Part shown: positions 44,863-52,650 of the stretch, one piece after another
How the letters are laid out: each line of letters starts with the position of its first letter
How positions within the stretch are numbered: the stretch's first letter is position 1
Origin: Halalkalibacter urbisdiaboli
GTDB taxonomy: Bacteria > Bacillota > Bacilli > Bacillales > Bacillaceae_D
NCBI RefSeq assembly: GCF_002156385.1
Contig: NZ_MVJM01000001.1
Location: 886,861-950,860, forward strand
DNA: 64,000 nt
Reading direction: 5' to 3'
Program-made: the position numbers and the translations under genes
Notes under the pieces: generated by a model
Seen by the model: only the letters and a program-made list of their open reading frames with translations
Told to the model about the DNA's origin: nothing
Databases searched by the model: none

Positions 44863-45177
44863 CTACTTCAATAGGTCTTCACGAAGAGGTGTGAATGTAT
44901 CGAGAAGTGCACTTGGCTCAAGTGCGATAACACCATGAACAACATCACTAGGTATATGCAGCGTATCACCTTTTTCTACAATGACTTTCTCCCCAGCAAC
45001 TGTGAATTCTAGCTTTCCTTTTAAACAATACGTAAATTGTTCATGTGGATGACTATGTTCATCACCAATCCCACCGGTATCAAACTCTACTTCCATCATC
45101 ATCAACTTGTCTCCAGGTTGATGAATCTTACGTTTTACCTTCTCGTTAACTACTTCCCATTCTCCTACATTTGCCAT
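44863..45177 (-). CDS. kdgF: KdgF-like cupin protein
   Basis: A single-domain cupin of 104 residues with the metal-binding HSHPHEQ...E and the second His in HIPSDVVHGV. Size, motifs and pectin context match KdgF, which speeds linearisation of unsaturated uronates (4,5-unsaturated galacturonate) to keto forms. The ATG at 45177 follows AAAAAGGAGGAAGATAAT; the longer reading to 45225 has no such site. It follows the MFS gene by 19 bases. Confidence 0.82.
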   Translation of the reverse strand: MANVGEWEVVNEKVKRKIHQPGDKLMMMEVEFDTGGIGDEHSHPHEQFTYCLKGKLEFTVAGEKVIVEKGDTLHIPSDVVHGVIALEPSALLDTFTPLREDLLK

Positions 45178-45196
45178 ATTATCTTCCTCCTTTTTA

Positions 45197-46453
45197 TTAT
45201 AAAGATGCTCCTTTTTTTGTCGCATCTAGTTGTACAGTGATTGGTTGTTCTTTCTTTTCCTCTTTAGCTAAATATGGAATAAGTAATTGCAAAGCCATAA
45301 CCGTGACGATAATCCATGGTATTGTCGTTGTGTTGATTTCTTGTGAGAAAATCATAAATACGACGATCCCTAGACCACGTCCGACGTTGATGATTGCTTC
45401 ACGCAAAACGACTGATTCGACCCGAAAGTTTTCTTGTAAAGGAATAACATCAATCCATTTAAAGAAATAAGCGGCATACGTATTCGCTTGGATTGGCTTA
45501 AATAGTGAACTGAACGACATGAATAATACAACTGACCATATTGCGATTTCCCACATCAAAAATACAGAAGAAACCGTCATCCCTACAGCCGCTACGAGAA
45601 GATATTTTCTTGTTGAGTCAATATTGGCCATTCTCGCAAACACATAGCTTGCTAGAATTGAAGCCGCCAAGAATATGACATTCATATATCCAACAAAGCC
45701 CTCATTTGGTAATATATTATATAGTAGAATAGGTGGGATATACATAAGAATCCCTTGAGGGAAACCGATGATAAACCAACCTAATAGTGCGTTAAAGAAC
45801 TTAGGTTTCTTTTTGATTATTAGCGGCAGAAATTTCATATAGTATTCTTTATGATGCGAGGTTTCCTTTTTAATACGAAAACTATTTAAAGTGGCTATTA
45901 AGAACATGATAAAAGCCAATGAGAAAACAATAATATACCCGCTTAACTCACTATTAATGCTTATAATATAACCTGCGATAGCTGGACCAATTAAGTTCGC
46001 ACTTGCCATTGTAATCTGGTTCCAACCTAAATAACGATGACGGTTCAGGTTATTAGACACCTCGTGAACTAATGTAAAATAACCAAGCCAATAGGCCGCT
46101 TGCGAAATTCCTTTTAGTAGTGCAAACAAATAGAAATATTGAACAATTGATTCTTGAGCAATAATGATACATAAATAGAAGAAAGCCGTTAGAAAAATAC
46201 CAAAACGGTAAGCAGTCAAACGGCCTTTTTGTTTTGAGAATTTCCCCATCAGCATCGTGCCGCAAGCCTGTGACAGAAGAGCAATTAAATTGAACAAACC
46301 ATTTATTAATAAACTATTCGTTAAGCGCCACAAGTATAAGTTAATAAAAATTAACGATAATGAATTGCCAAATTGAAAGATGGATTGATTAACAAGCGTA
46401 ATAACTGCTTGTTCTGAGAGTCGCTTTTCTTTTGATACTTGAAATAGTTTCAT
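45197..46453 (-). CDS. MFS transporter
   Basis: A 418-residue major facilitator protein with about 12 helices and a central hydrophilic loop (about 190-215). It lies inside the pectin operon, 21 bases after the unrecognised toroid protein and 19 bases before kdgF. It may export or import monomeric uronates, or efflux end products. The subfamily is not one with a recognised sugar specificity. Confidence 0.85.
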   Translation of the reverse strand: MKLFQVSKEKRLSEQAVITLVNQSIFQFGNSLSLIFINLYLWRLTNSLLINGLFNLIALLSQACGTMLMGKFSKQKGRLTAYRFGIFLTAFFYLCIIIAQESIVQYFYLFALLKGISQAAYWLGYFTLVHEVSNNLNRHRYLGWNQITMASANLIGPAIAGYIISINSELSGYIIVFSLAFIMFLIATLNSFRIKKETSHHKEYYMKFLPLIIKKKPKFFNALLGWFIIGFPQGILMYIPPILLYNILPNEGFVGYMNVIFLAASILASYVFARMANIDSTRKYLLVAAVGMTVSSVFLMWEIAIWSVVLFMSFSSLFKPIQANTYAAYFFKWIDVIPLQENFRVESVVLREAIINVGRGLGIVVFMIFSQEINTTTIPWIIVTVMALQLLIPYLAKEEKKEQPITVQLDATKKGASL

Positions 46454-46474
46454 GTGAATTAAACACTTCTCTCA

Positions 46475-47587
46475 CTACAAAAATGTGTAAAACGTTCGTG
46501 CATTCTTAATTGGCTTTACTGGAATTCCAGCTAGTTTATGACACTGGATCCGAATTAACGTTGCCTGTGTACTCGCGTTCATATCACCCTCAACTAATCC
46601 CTTCCCTAAATGAACGGCTTCAGGCATGTCTGGATAAAATTCACCTTTTTTCACTTGAGCAACGTTTGGTGCCGGTGGCGAGTGTTCAAGCTCACGTGAG
46701 AAACCACCGTCATCTCTCTTTAACTTTTTCATATTTCCAATCGTAATTTCAATAATCTCTTTTAAATCTTCTTCTGGAATCGGAAGCTCCATGTAGGACA
46801 GTAAGTCAATTGGGTTACGAATATAACACATATCAACCGCTTCTTCTGTTCGCAAACAGGTTAAGATACTTTGATAGATTCGATCCGTATTTGGCATTGG
46901 AATATTAAAACGACTATAAAACGTATGAAGTTTAAAGGTTCCGGAAATCTTTACATATAAACTCCCTTCTCCCCATAACCCCGTTTCTGGGTCCTGAATG
47001 CTAGCTAAATAACGAATAGCCTCCTGAAGAAAAGGTTCACGCTGGTCTTCTGGCATCTCTCCAATATAAACACAAGAGGTAGCAAGTAAGTCACAGCCTC
47101 TCCAGCTATTTCGAAGATCGATACTACGCCATTTTTCTAAATAGGTTTCAGGTGTTCTTACATAATCAGGCGCAGACTTCGCTTCTAACGGTAATGGAAA
47201 AAGTGGAGTGCTCCCTAACTTATTTAGAGAGCCGGTTGAATAATTGATTGCACGATGGACCATTACTTCATCTTTTTTCATTAAAGGATTCTCATCTAAA
47301 AAGTATCCCGTCGTCTTCTCTTGTTTTCTTTGAAAAAAATCAACCATTTGCTTTCTCATTGCTTCAGGCATATCTTTTACTAAATCATTTCTTAGTAAAA
47401 TATTTAAAGCCTGAGCCGTCGATTCAATGTCCGGTTTAAAATGGTGATCGTTTATCGAGCTCTTTGCATAATAAAAACCACCACTGGCCGGATCATATTG
47501 TCCAGCCAGCCATTGAAAAAATCCATCAAATACAGCTTCCATTTTTGCTAAGCTTTGTTGTACTTCTTTTTTACTATCAGCTATCAT
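46475..47587 (-). CDS. alpha/alpha-toroid protein of unknown function in the pectin operon
   Basis: A 370-residue protein that I do not recognise. It holds several repeats of the type D-P-x-(S/T)-G-(G/L)-(F/W)-x (DPASGGFYY near 35, QDPETGLWG near 210, RDDGGFSRE near 305), the pattern of (alpha/alpha)6 toroids such as terpene cyclases, prenyltransferases and some uronyl hydrolases. There is no signal peptide or membrane helix. Acidic and Trp/Tyr residues sit in the repeat turns, which could line a pocket. Encoded between LplC and the MFS gene with 43- and 21-base gaps, it is probably an enzyme acting on an imported pectic sugar. Confidence 0.8.
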   Translation of the reverse strand: MIADSKKEVQQSLAKMEAVFDGFFQWLAGQYDPASGGFYYAKSSINDHHFKPDIESTAQALNILLRNDLVKDMPEAMRKQMVDFFQRKQEKTTGYFLDENPLMKKDEVMVHRAINYSTGSLNKLGSTPLFPLPLEAKSAPDYVRTPETYLEKWRSIDLRNSWRGCDLLATSCVYIGEMPEDQREPFLQEAIRYLASIQDPETGLWGEGSLYVKISGTFKLHTFYSRFNIPMPNTDRIYQSILTCLRTEEAVDMCYIRNPIDLLSYMELPIPEEDLKEIIEITIGNMKKLKRDDGGFSRELEHSPPAPNVAQVKKGEFYPDMPEAVHLGKGLVEGDMNASTQATLIRIQCHKLAGIPVKPIKNARTFYTFL

Positions 47588-47630
47588 GTTTTCACCATCT
47601 CCGTCGTTAAAGACTTATTTACATCCTTCT

Positions 47631-48506
47631 TTAACCTTTCATTGAACCGATAAGTGCACCTTTTGCAAAATACTTTTGTAAAAATGGATACACAATTAAT
47701 ACAGGAATTGTTGCAACAACGATAACAGCCATTTTAACTGTGATTTCTGGTGGTGGTACATCTGTATATTCGCCACCATCATAGTTTAAACCACTTGCTA
47801 AGACAACAATTTGACGAAGTAATACTTGTACTGGCCACTTTGATGAATCACTTAAATATAGAATCGCGTGCATGTACGTATTCCAATAGGTTACTGCATA
47901 GAATAGTGAGATTGTTGCAATTGCTGGCATCGAACATGGAATAACGATTCGGAATAAGATTCCAAAATCACTACAGCCATCAATTTTCGCTGATTCCTCT
48001 AACCCGCTAGGTAGGTTTTGGAAGAAGCTCTTCAAAATAATCATGTTAAACGCATTAATAGAAACTGGAATAATTAATGCCCATAAAGAGTTAAGTAAAC
48101 CCGTATGCTGAACAACTAGGAACGTCGGAATCATCCCACCATTAAATAACATCGTAAAGACGATAAAGAACATAATATAGCGACGACCAACTAAATCTCT
48201 ACGTGATAGCCCGTATGCTGTAAGCGTTGACAAAAACATGCTCCATAATGTACCACCAACTGTAACGAGAATGGAGATCATCATCGATTTCATAATCGTA
48301 TCTGTTGAAAAAATGTAGCGATACGCATCCAAGCTCCAAACTGTTGGGAAAAGTAAAAATCGTTTATCAGCTAATTCAGCCCCAGTTGCAAACGAAGCTG
48401 CGATAACATGTAGAAATGGTAGTACTGTTAGTAAAGCAACAAGTCCAAGTAAAAATGCATTCACACCGTTAAAAATACGGCTGCCTAATTGTCTATCTCC
48501 AACCAT
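47631..48506 (-). CDS. carbohydrate ABC importer permease, LplC/YtcP-like
   Basis: A 291-residue permease with six helices. The EAA loop LEESAKIDGCSDFGILFRIV contacts the ATPase. It belongs to the LplC/YtcP group, whose members import oligogalacturonides or rhamnogalacturonides in Bacillus together with a shared MsmX-type ATPase. It pairs with the LplB-like permease 20 bases upstream. No ATPase is present in the window. Confidence 0.93.
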   Translation of the reverse strand: MVGDRQLGSRIFNGVNAFLLGLVALLTVLPFLHVIAASFATGAELADKRFLLFPTVWSLDAYRYIFSTDTIMKSMMISILVTVGGTLWSMFLSTLTAYGLSRRDLVGRRYIMFFIVFTMLFNGGMIPTFLVVQHTGLLNSLWALIIPVSINAFNMIILKSFFQNLPSGLEESAKIDGCSDFGILFRIVIPCSMPAIATISLFYAVTYWNTYMHAILYLSDSSKWPVQVLLRQIVVLASGLNYDGGEYTDVPPPEITVKMAVIVVATIPVLIVYPFLQKYFAKGALIGSMKG

Positions 48507-48526
48507 AACTTTATCCTCCTTTAAGT

Positions 48527-49486
48527 CTAATAAATACCTTCTTCGCCTGCTTTTTTCGCTAGTTTATTTGCAACCATAACTAGGATTAGACCTACAATCC
48601 CTTTAAAGAATCCTACTGCTGTACTGTAACTAAATTGACCTTGTTTTAAACCGGCAGTATACACATACGTATCAAAAATTTCAGCAACTTCACGGTTTGA
48701 TGCATTTAATAATAAGTAAACGTGTTCAAAACCAAGTTCTAATACATCACCGATTTTTAGAATTAATAGAACAACGATAACACTTCGAATTGCCGGTAAT
48801 GTAATGTGCCACATCTGACGGAAACGATTTGCACCATCCATCTTTGCAGCTTCATATAATTGAGGGTCAACTGCTGCAATAGCGGCAAGGAAGATAATTG
48901 TTCCCCAACCAGCTTCTCTCCAAATAACTTGTAAAATATAAATTGGACGGAACCAATCAGCATTCATTAAGAAGTTAACCTTTGGTAATCCAAGTCCCTG
49001 TAATATTCCATTTATTAAACCATTATCTAAAGTAAGAATGACATAACCAATGGAAACGATTACAACCCAAGACATAAAATGTGGAATATAAATTAATGTT
49101 TGTACACTTCGTTTAAAAAACATATGTCTAACTTCGTTTAACATCAATGAAAGAATAATAGGAATCGGGAAGAAAATAAGTAACTGTAACGCAAATAGCA
49201 TTAATGTATTTCTAAAAATCATCCAGAAATCCGGGCTCGTAAATAAACGTTCAAAATGTTTAAATCCAACCCATTCACTCCCCATAATTCCTTGATAAGG
49301 CTTATAATCTTGGAAAGAGATGATAAGTCCATACATTGGTACATATTTGTAAATTAGGAAATATAGAAGTCCAGGTAATATCATTAAGTAGATCATTTTG
49401 TTCTTCTTAATATTTTTTATTAACTCGGCCCTTCTCTCAGCTTTCGTGACGACTTCTGTATTATCCGTAGCCAGATTACTTTTCAT
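48527..49486 (-). CDS. carbohydrate ABC importer permease, LplB/YteP-like
   Basis: A 319-residue permease with six helices and the EAA loop YEAAKMDGANRFRQMWHITL. It is the first gene of the ten-gene operon and forms the heterodimeric channel with the LplC-like protein. The ATG at 49486 is chosen because GGGAG lies six bases upstream; the ATG at 49492 directly abuts the GGGAG and is unlikely. A conserved promoter module lies 120-200 bases upstream. Confidence 0.93.
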   Translation of the reverse strand: MKSNLATDNTEVVTKAERRAELIKNIKKNKMIYLMILPGLLYFLIYKYVPMYGLIISFQDYKPYQGIMGSEWVGFKHFERLFTSPDFWMIFRNTLMLFALQLLIFFPIPIILSLMLNEVRHMFFKRSVQTLIYIPHFMSWVVIVSIGYVILTLDNGLINGILQGLGLPKVNFLMNADWFRPIYILQVIWREAGWGTIIFLAAIAAVDPQLYEAAKMDGANRFRQMWHITLPAIRSVIVVLLILKIGDVLELGFEHVYLLLNASNREVAEIFDTYVYTAGLKQGQFSYSTAVGFFKGIVGLILVMVANKLAKKAGEEGIY

Positions 49487-49582
49487 TTTCATCTCCCTTT
49501 CTAAATAAGTTTACAAGTTTCATATTCTTTATCCTTTCTTTCAAAGTTATTTCTGTTTTCACAGATGTTTTGTGTTATCCAC

Positions 49583-49685
49583 AGATTAGTTCATTAAGCG
49601 AATAACGTCTATAATCATCCCGTTATAACGCTTGAAAAGGCTTTATTTTATAGGGTTTTTATAGATAACCTAAGATGATGATTAT
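49583..49685 (-). promoter_or_regulatory. paired-element promoter of the permease operon (locus A)
   Basis: On the minus strand TGATTAT (49617-49611) overlaps a -35-like TAGACG (49611-49606), and TAATCT (49588-49583) lies 17 bases on. An inverted ATGATTAT is at 49678-49685, 67 bases from the first element. A CC-core cre-like TGTAAGGGTTTTCA is at 49703-49716. The -10 is the weakest of the four loci. This region is part of the 375-base gap before the operon; the rest is A+T-rich. Confidence 0.55.
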
Positions 49686-49702
49686 CTAGATAACGAATAG
49701 GA

Positions 49703-49716
49703 TGTAAGGGTTTTCA
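49703..49716 (+). promoter_or_regulatory. CC-core cre-like motif, locus A
   Basis: TGTAAGGGTTTTCA; its reverse complement TGAAAACCCTTACA is identical to the left half of the tandem motif at 34735. It lies just upstream of the permease promoter module. Confidence 0.45.
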
Positions 49717-49758
49717 CCTTTGGTAATGAAGATTATTCCAACACTATCCTTACAATAA

Positions 49759-49857
49759 AGAGGTTGTCTCAAAAGCAATCGCTTTTTCCGCTACGCGCCT
49801 CATTGCATGAAGGCTGTGCCAAAAGGTTAAAATCAACCTTTGGCACAGCCTCTTTTC
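49759..49857. repeat. GGTTGTCTCAAAAGC repeat with strong hairpin, copy 2
   Basis: It begins AGAGGTTGTCTCAAAAGCAA, includes TTTTTCCGCTACGCGCCTCA and GCATGAAGGCTGTGCC, and ends with the stem GGCTGTGCCAAAAGGTT/AACCTTTGGCACAGCC. The arrangement is the same as at 23102-23219. It lies directly after the SBP stop at 49862 and is probably its transcript end, though the T-run is on the plus-strand side. Confidence 0.7.
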
Positions 49858-49861
49858 CTAC

Positions 49862-51364
49862 TTATTGAATTTCCTGATAGTGCGCATTAAATTCTGCAAT
49901 GACATCGCTGCCGCCTTGATTTTTCCAATTCTCTACAGCTTGCCAGAAGCCATCCTTATCAATTTGTCCTAAAATATATTTATAGGTTGCATCAGTAATA
50001 ATTTGTTGAAGTGTTTCTGAACTTCTTATATACGTCTCAGAATCAAGTGTAATTGCTGGGTTATGAATTAAGTAATTTTCGTTATCCTTTACTAGTTCAT
50101 CTGCTTTCGTTTTCACATCATAATGACTGTAACCTTCAAATCTACCAGAGGTTTCCGGCTCACCAATTTCTAAAGATAATAATGGGCGAACTTCATTATC
50201 AATTGCACTTTGGTTTTCAGGAATATTAGCTGCACGTCCATCAATTATTTCATAGTGCTCTCCTTCAATTCCCCAGACTAGTAAATTCATAACTTCCGTA
50301 TCCATTAACTTGTCATAAAACTCTAAAATTCTCTTTAGTTCAGCCTCTGATTTGACTGATGATTTCGGGAATAACGTTATACTACCAAATCCAGGAATAG
50401 CCCATACACCAAACTCACCATTCGGTCCTTCTACGTAGTTATGAACATCATATTCTAAATCAGGATTTAGCTCGATTGCATCATTATATAAACTAATAAC
50501 ATCTGCCATCGAACCTACATACACACCAGCTGTACCATTTTTGAACATGTCTTGTTGGTCGGGTTTACTTGTTACAGGAAAATCTTGATTCATGTAACCA
50601 TTGCTATGAATTTCTTTCATGTAATCTAATGTATCCATGTACTCATCAAACATAAATTCTGGCAAAAGCTCGCCATCCTTTTCTCCCCATTCGTTTGGCG
50701 TACCAAACCAAGAAGCAATTGTTTTAAACGATCCATACACTAAATCACTGCGATCCGTTAAACCAATCGTATCATCTTTGCCATTTCCATCAGGATCATC
50801 CTCAGTGAATGCTCTTACCATTTCATAAAATTCTTCCGTATTTGTTGGCTTTTCAATACCTAAATTATCTGCCCAATCTTTTCTGTATATATACCCTTGA
50901 CGTGACAACGGACGCCCTTGATAAAGCGCATACACTTTTCCGTCTACCATTGTATTTTTTAGGACGTCATCTTTTAGCTTACTTAAGTTCTCATACTCAT
51001 CTAAATATGGTCCAATCTCCCAAAACTGATCATCACGGATGGCATCTTTAAATTTTGTATACATATCAAAACCCATAGGTACCGCTTGTGGTAATGAACC
51101 AGTTGCAAATGCTGTGTTTAACCGGTCTTCATAGGTACTATCAGGAACCCATTGAATATCAAGCTCCGTATTTGTTTTTTCTTCAATCATATTCAGTATC
51201 TTATCACTAGGTGTTTCAGGTGTATGCAAATTAGCCATCATTTCGATTTTATAAGGACCATCCAAATCAATATCCTCATTTGTTGCACTTTCATTACTAC
51301 ATGCTGCCATGACAACTCCTAATGACAGAACACAACTTAGTGAAATGAACTTTTTAAACTTCAT
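49862..51364 (-). CDS. LplA-type solute-binding lipoprotein 1
   Basis: A 500-residue lipoprotein with signal peptide and lipobox VMAAC (Cys22). Body segments such as IQWVPDSTYEDRLNTAFATG and GRPLSRQGYIYRKDWADNLG are nearly shared with two other lipoproteins in the locus. A DPDGNGKDD loop near residue 190 resembles a calcium site (DxDxNGxxD). It lies upstream of the permease operon on the same strand, separated by a 375-base gap, and is the likely main binding protein for oligogalacturonides. AGGAGGGTTAATTC precedes the ATG. Confidence 0.92.
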   Translation of the reverse strand: MKFKKFISLSCVLSLGVVMAACSNESATNEDIDLDGPYKIEMMANLHTPETPSDKILNMIEEKTNTELDIQWVPDSTYEDRLNTAFATGSLPQAVPMGFDMYTKFKDAIRDDQFWEIGPYLDEYENLSKLKDDVLKNTMVDGKVYALYQGRPLSRQGYIYRKDWADNLGIEKPTNTEEFYEMVRAFTEDDPDGNGKDDTIGLTDRSDLVYGSFKTIASWFGTPNEWGEKDGELLPEFMFDEYMDTLDYMKEIHSNGYMNQDFPVTSKPDQQDMFKNGTAGVYVGSMADVISLYNDAIELNPDLEYDVHNYVEGPNGEFGVWAIPGFGSITLFPKSSVKSEAELKRILEFYDKLMDTEVMNLLVWGIEGEHYEIIDGRAANIPENQSAIDNEVRPLLSLEIGEPETSGRFEGYSHYDVKTKADELVKDNENYLIHNPAITLDSETYIRSSETLQQIITDATYKYILGQIDKDGFWQAVENWKNQGGSDVIAEFNAHYQEIQ

Positions 51365-51515
51365 GAATTAACCCTCCTGTTTTCTGAAAGCAGCTTACTT
51401 TTTTTCATCGACACCGACATTATCAAACTAAAAAACTATATAATAGACACCCTCCTCCTCATCTAATTTCTTTTAGTTTCAACTAATCTCAAGATGGTAC
51501 TTGATGTCTATATTG

Positions 51516-51630
51516 ACTATACGGCTGGCTATTCATTCTGCCAATAATCACTATGTTCAGAGCTTTGAAACCCTATATCTGGTAGGGAATTTACAGTTAC
51601 TACTTAACGAATACCCAATTAAATGATTAT
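51516..51630 (-). promoter_or_regulatory. paired-element promoter of lipoprotein 1 (locus B)
   Basis: On the minus strand TGATTAT (51550-51544) overlaps the -35 TTGGCA (51544-51539), followed by a 17-base spacer and the -10 TATAGT (51521-51516). An inverted ATGATTAT is at 51623-51630, 79 bases away. This is the best-formed promoter of the four. The inverted element also lies 95 bases before the pectin methylesterase start on the plus strand. The remaining part of the 353-base gap holds no gene. Confidence 0.65.
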
Positions 51631-51669
51631 CTATTTAACAATTAAAGCGATTTCACCCTTCTTTTTCTA

Positions 51670-51678
51670 TGTTAAAAT
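51670..51678 (+). promoter_or_regulatory. extended -10 of the pectin methylesterase gene
   Basis: TGTTAAAAT is an extended -10 element 40 bases before the ATG at 51718; no clear -35 is present. This suits an activator bound further upstream, such as at 51623-51630. Confidence 0.45.
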
Positions 51679-51717
51679 GTTGCTTACAAAACTCGTTTTT
51701 TTGAAAGGAGTATTTTC

Positions 51718-52623
51718 ATGGAAACCATTGTAGTCGACCTTAACGGCACAGGAAACTTTACTAGTATTCAAGAAGCTATTGATTCTGTAAGAGTTTTACC
51801 ACTTAAACCAGTCACCATTTTCGTCAAAAAAGGCATATATCATGAGAAGGTGTGCATCCCTGATACTAAACCAACCCTTTCAATAATTGGTGAACATCGT
51901 GATGAGACGATTATTACTTATAATGATTATGCAGAGAAGCTTGACGCAAATGGAAAACCATTAGGAACATTTCGCACTTCAACACTGACTGTTCATGCAG
52001 ACGATGTCCAATTAAACAATATAACGATTCAAAATTCAGCTGGTTATGGAAAAGGGATTGGTCAAGCAGTAGCTTTATATGTAGCTGGTGATCGTGGTAT
52101 CTATAAGAATATTGCATGCCTCGGAAACCAAGATACGCTTTACACTTCAAGAGGGAGACATTATTTTCTTGACTGCTATATTGAAGGACATGTTGACTTT
52201 ATCTTCGGATCGGCGACAGCCGTTTTCAATCGTTGTGAAATACACAGCCTACGAAATGGATATATTACTGCTGCTTCTACACCAGCGGATTCTATACATG
52301 GGTTTGTGTTTTTCAATTGTAAATTAACTGCCGAGGCGAAACAGCACAGTGTCTATCTAGGTAGACCTTGGCGACCATATGCTAAAACAGTCTTTATTCA
52401 AACATGGATGGGAGACCATATTATCCCCGAAGGCTGGGATAATTGGAGAAATACAGATAATGAAAAAACGGTGTTTTACGGTGAATTCGAAAGTGATGGC
52501 CCAGGATTTCATCCAGAAGAAAGGGTAAACTGGTCTAAACAACTTTCCCTTCAAGAAGTAGAAAGGTTAACAGTTGAGAACATTTTTAATGAGGTACCTT
52601 TCTGGTCACAAGCAAAAGGATGA
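51718..52623 (+). CDS. pectin methylesterase, apparently cytoplasmic
   Basis: A CE8 pectinesterase of 301 residues that removes methyl groups from galacturonan. All active-site residues are visible: Gln117, Gln138 and Asp139 in GNQDTL, Asp160 in VDFIFG, and Arg216 and Trp218 in LGRPWRP. The protein starts directly with the catalytic domain (METIVVDLNGTG) and has no signal peptide, so it should act on methylated oligogalacturonides after import. GAAAGGAGTATTTTC precedes the ATG. It is the only plus-strand enzyme gene in the pectin locus. Confidence 0.93.
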   Translation: METIVVDLNGTGNFTSIQEAIDSVRVLPLKPVTIFVKKGIYHEKVCIPDTKPTLSIIGEHRDETIITYNDYAEKLDANGKPLGTFRTSTLTVHADDVQLNNITIQNSAGYGKGIGQAVALYVAGDRGIYKNIACLGNQDTLYTSRGRHYFLDCYIEGHVDFIFGSATAVFNRCEIHSLRNGYITAASTPADSIHGFVFFNCKLTAEAKQHSVYLGRPWRPYAKTVFIQTWMGDHIIPEGWDNWRNTDNEKTVFYGEFESDGPGFHPEERVNWSKQLSLQEVERLTVENIFNEVPFWSQAKG

Positions 52624-52650
52624 CTCTTAATGAGTCATCCTTTAAAAAAA
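52617..52650. terminator. bidirectional terminator between the pectinesterase and lipoprotein 2
   Basis: GGATGACTCTTAATGAGTCATCC is a perfect palindrome overlapping the pectinesterase stop, flanked by A-rich and T-rich runs. The two genes converge here. Confidence 0.85.

Noticed and set aside
49561-49600. TTATCCACAG as a DnaA box / replication origin
   Set aside because: A single DnaA-box-like match at 49575-49584 without a cluster or dnaA/dnaN genes; most likely chance.
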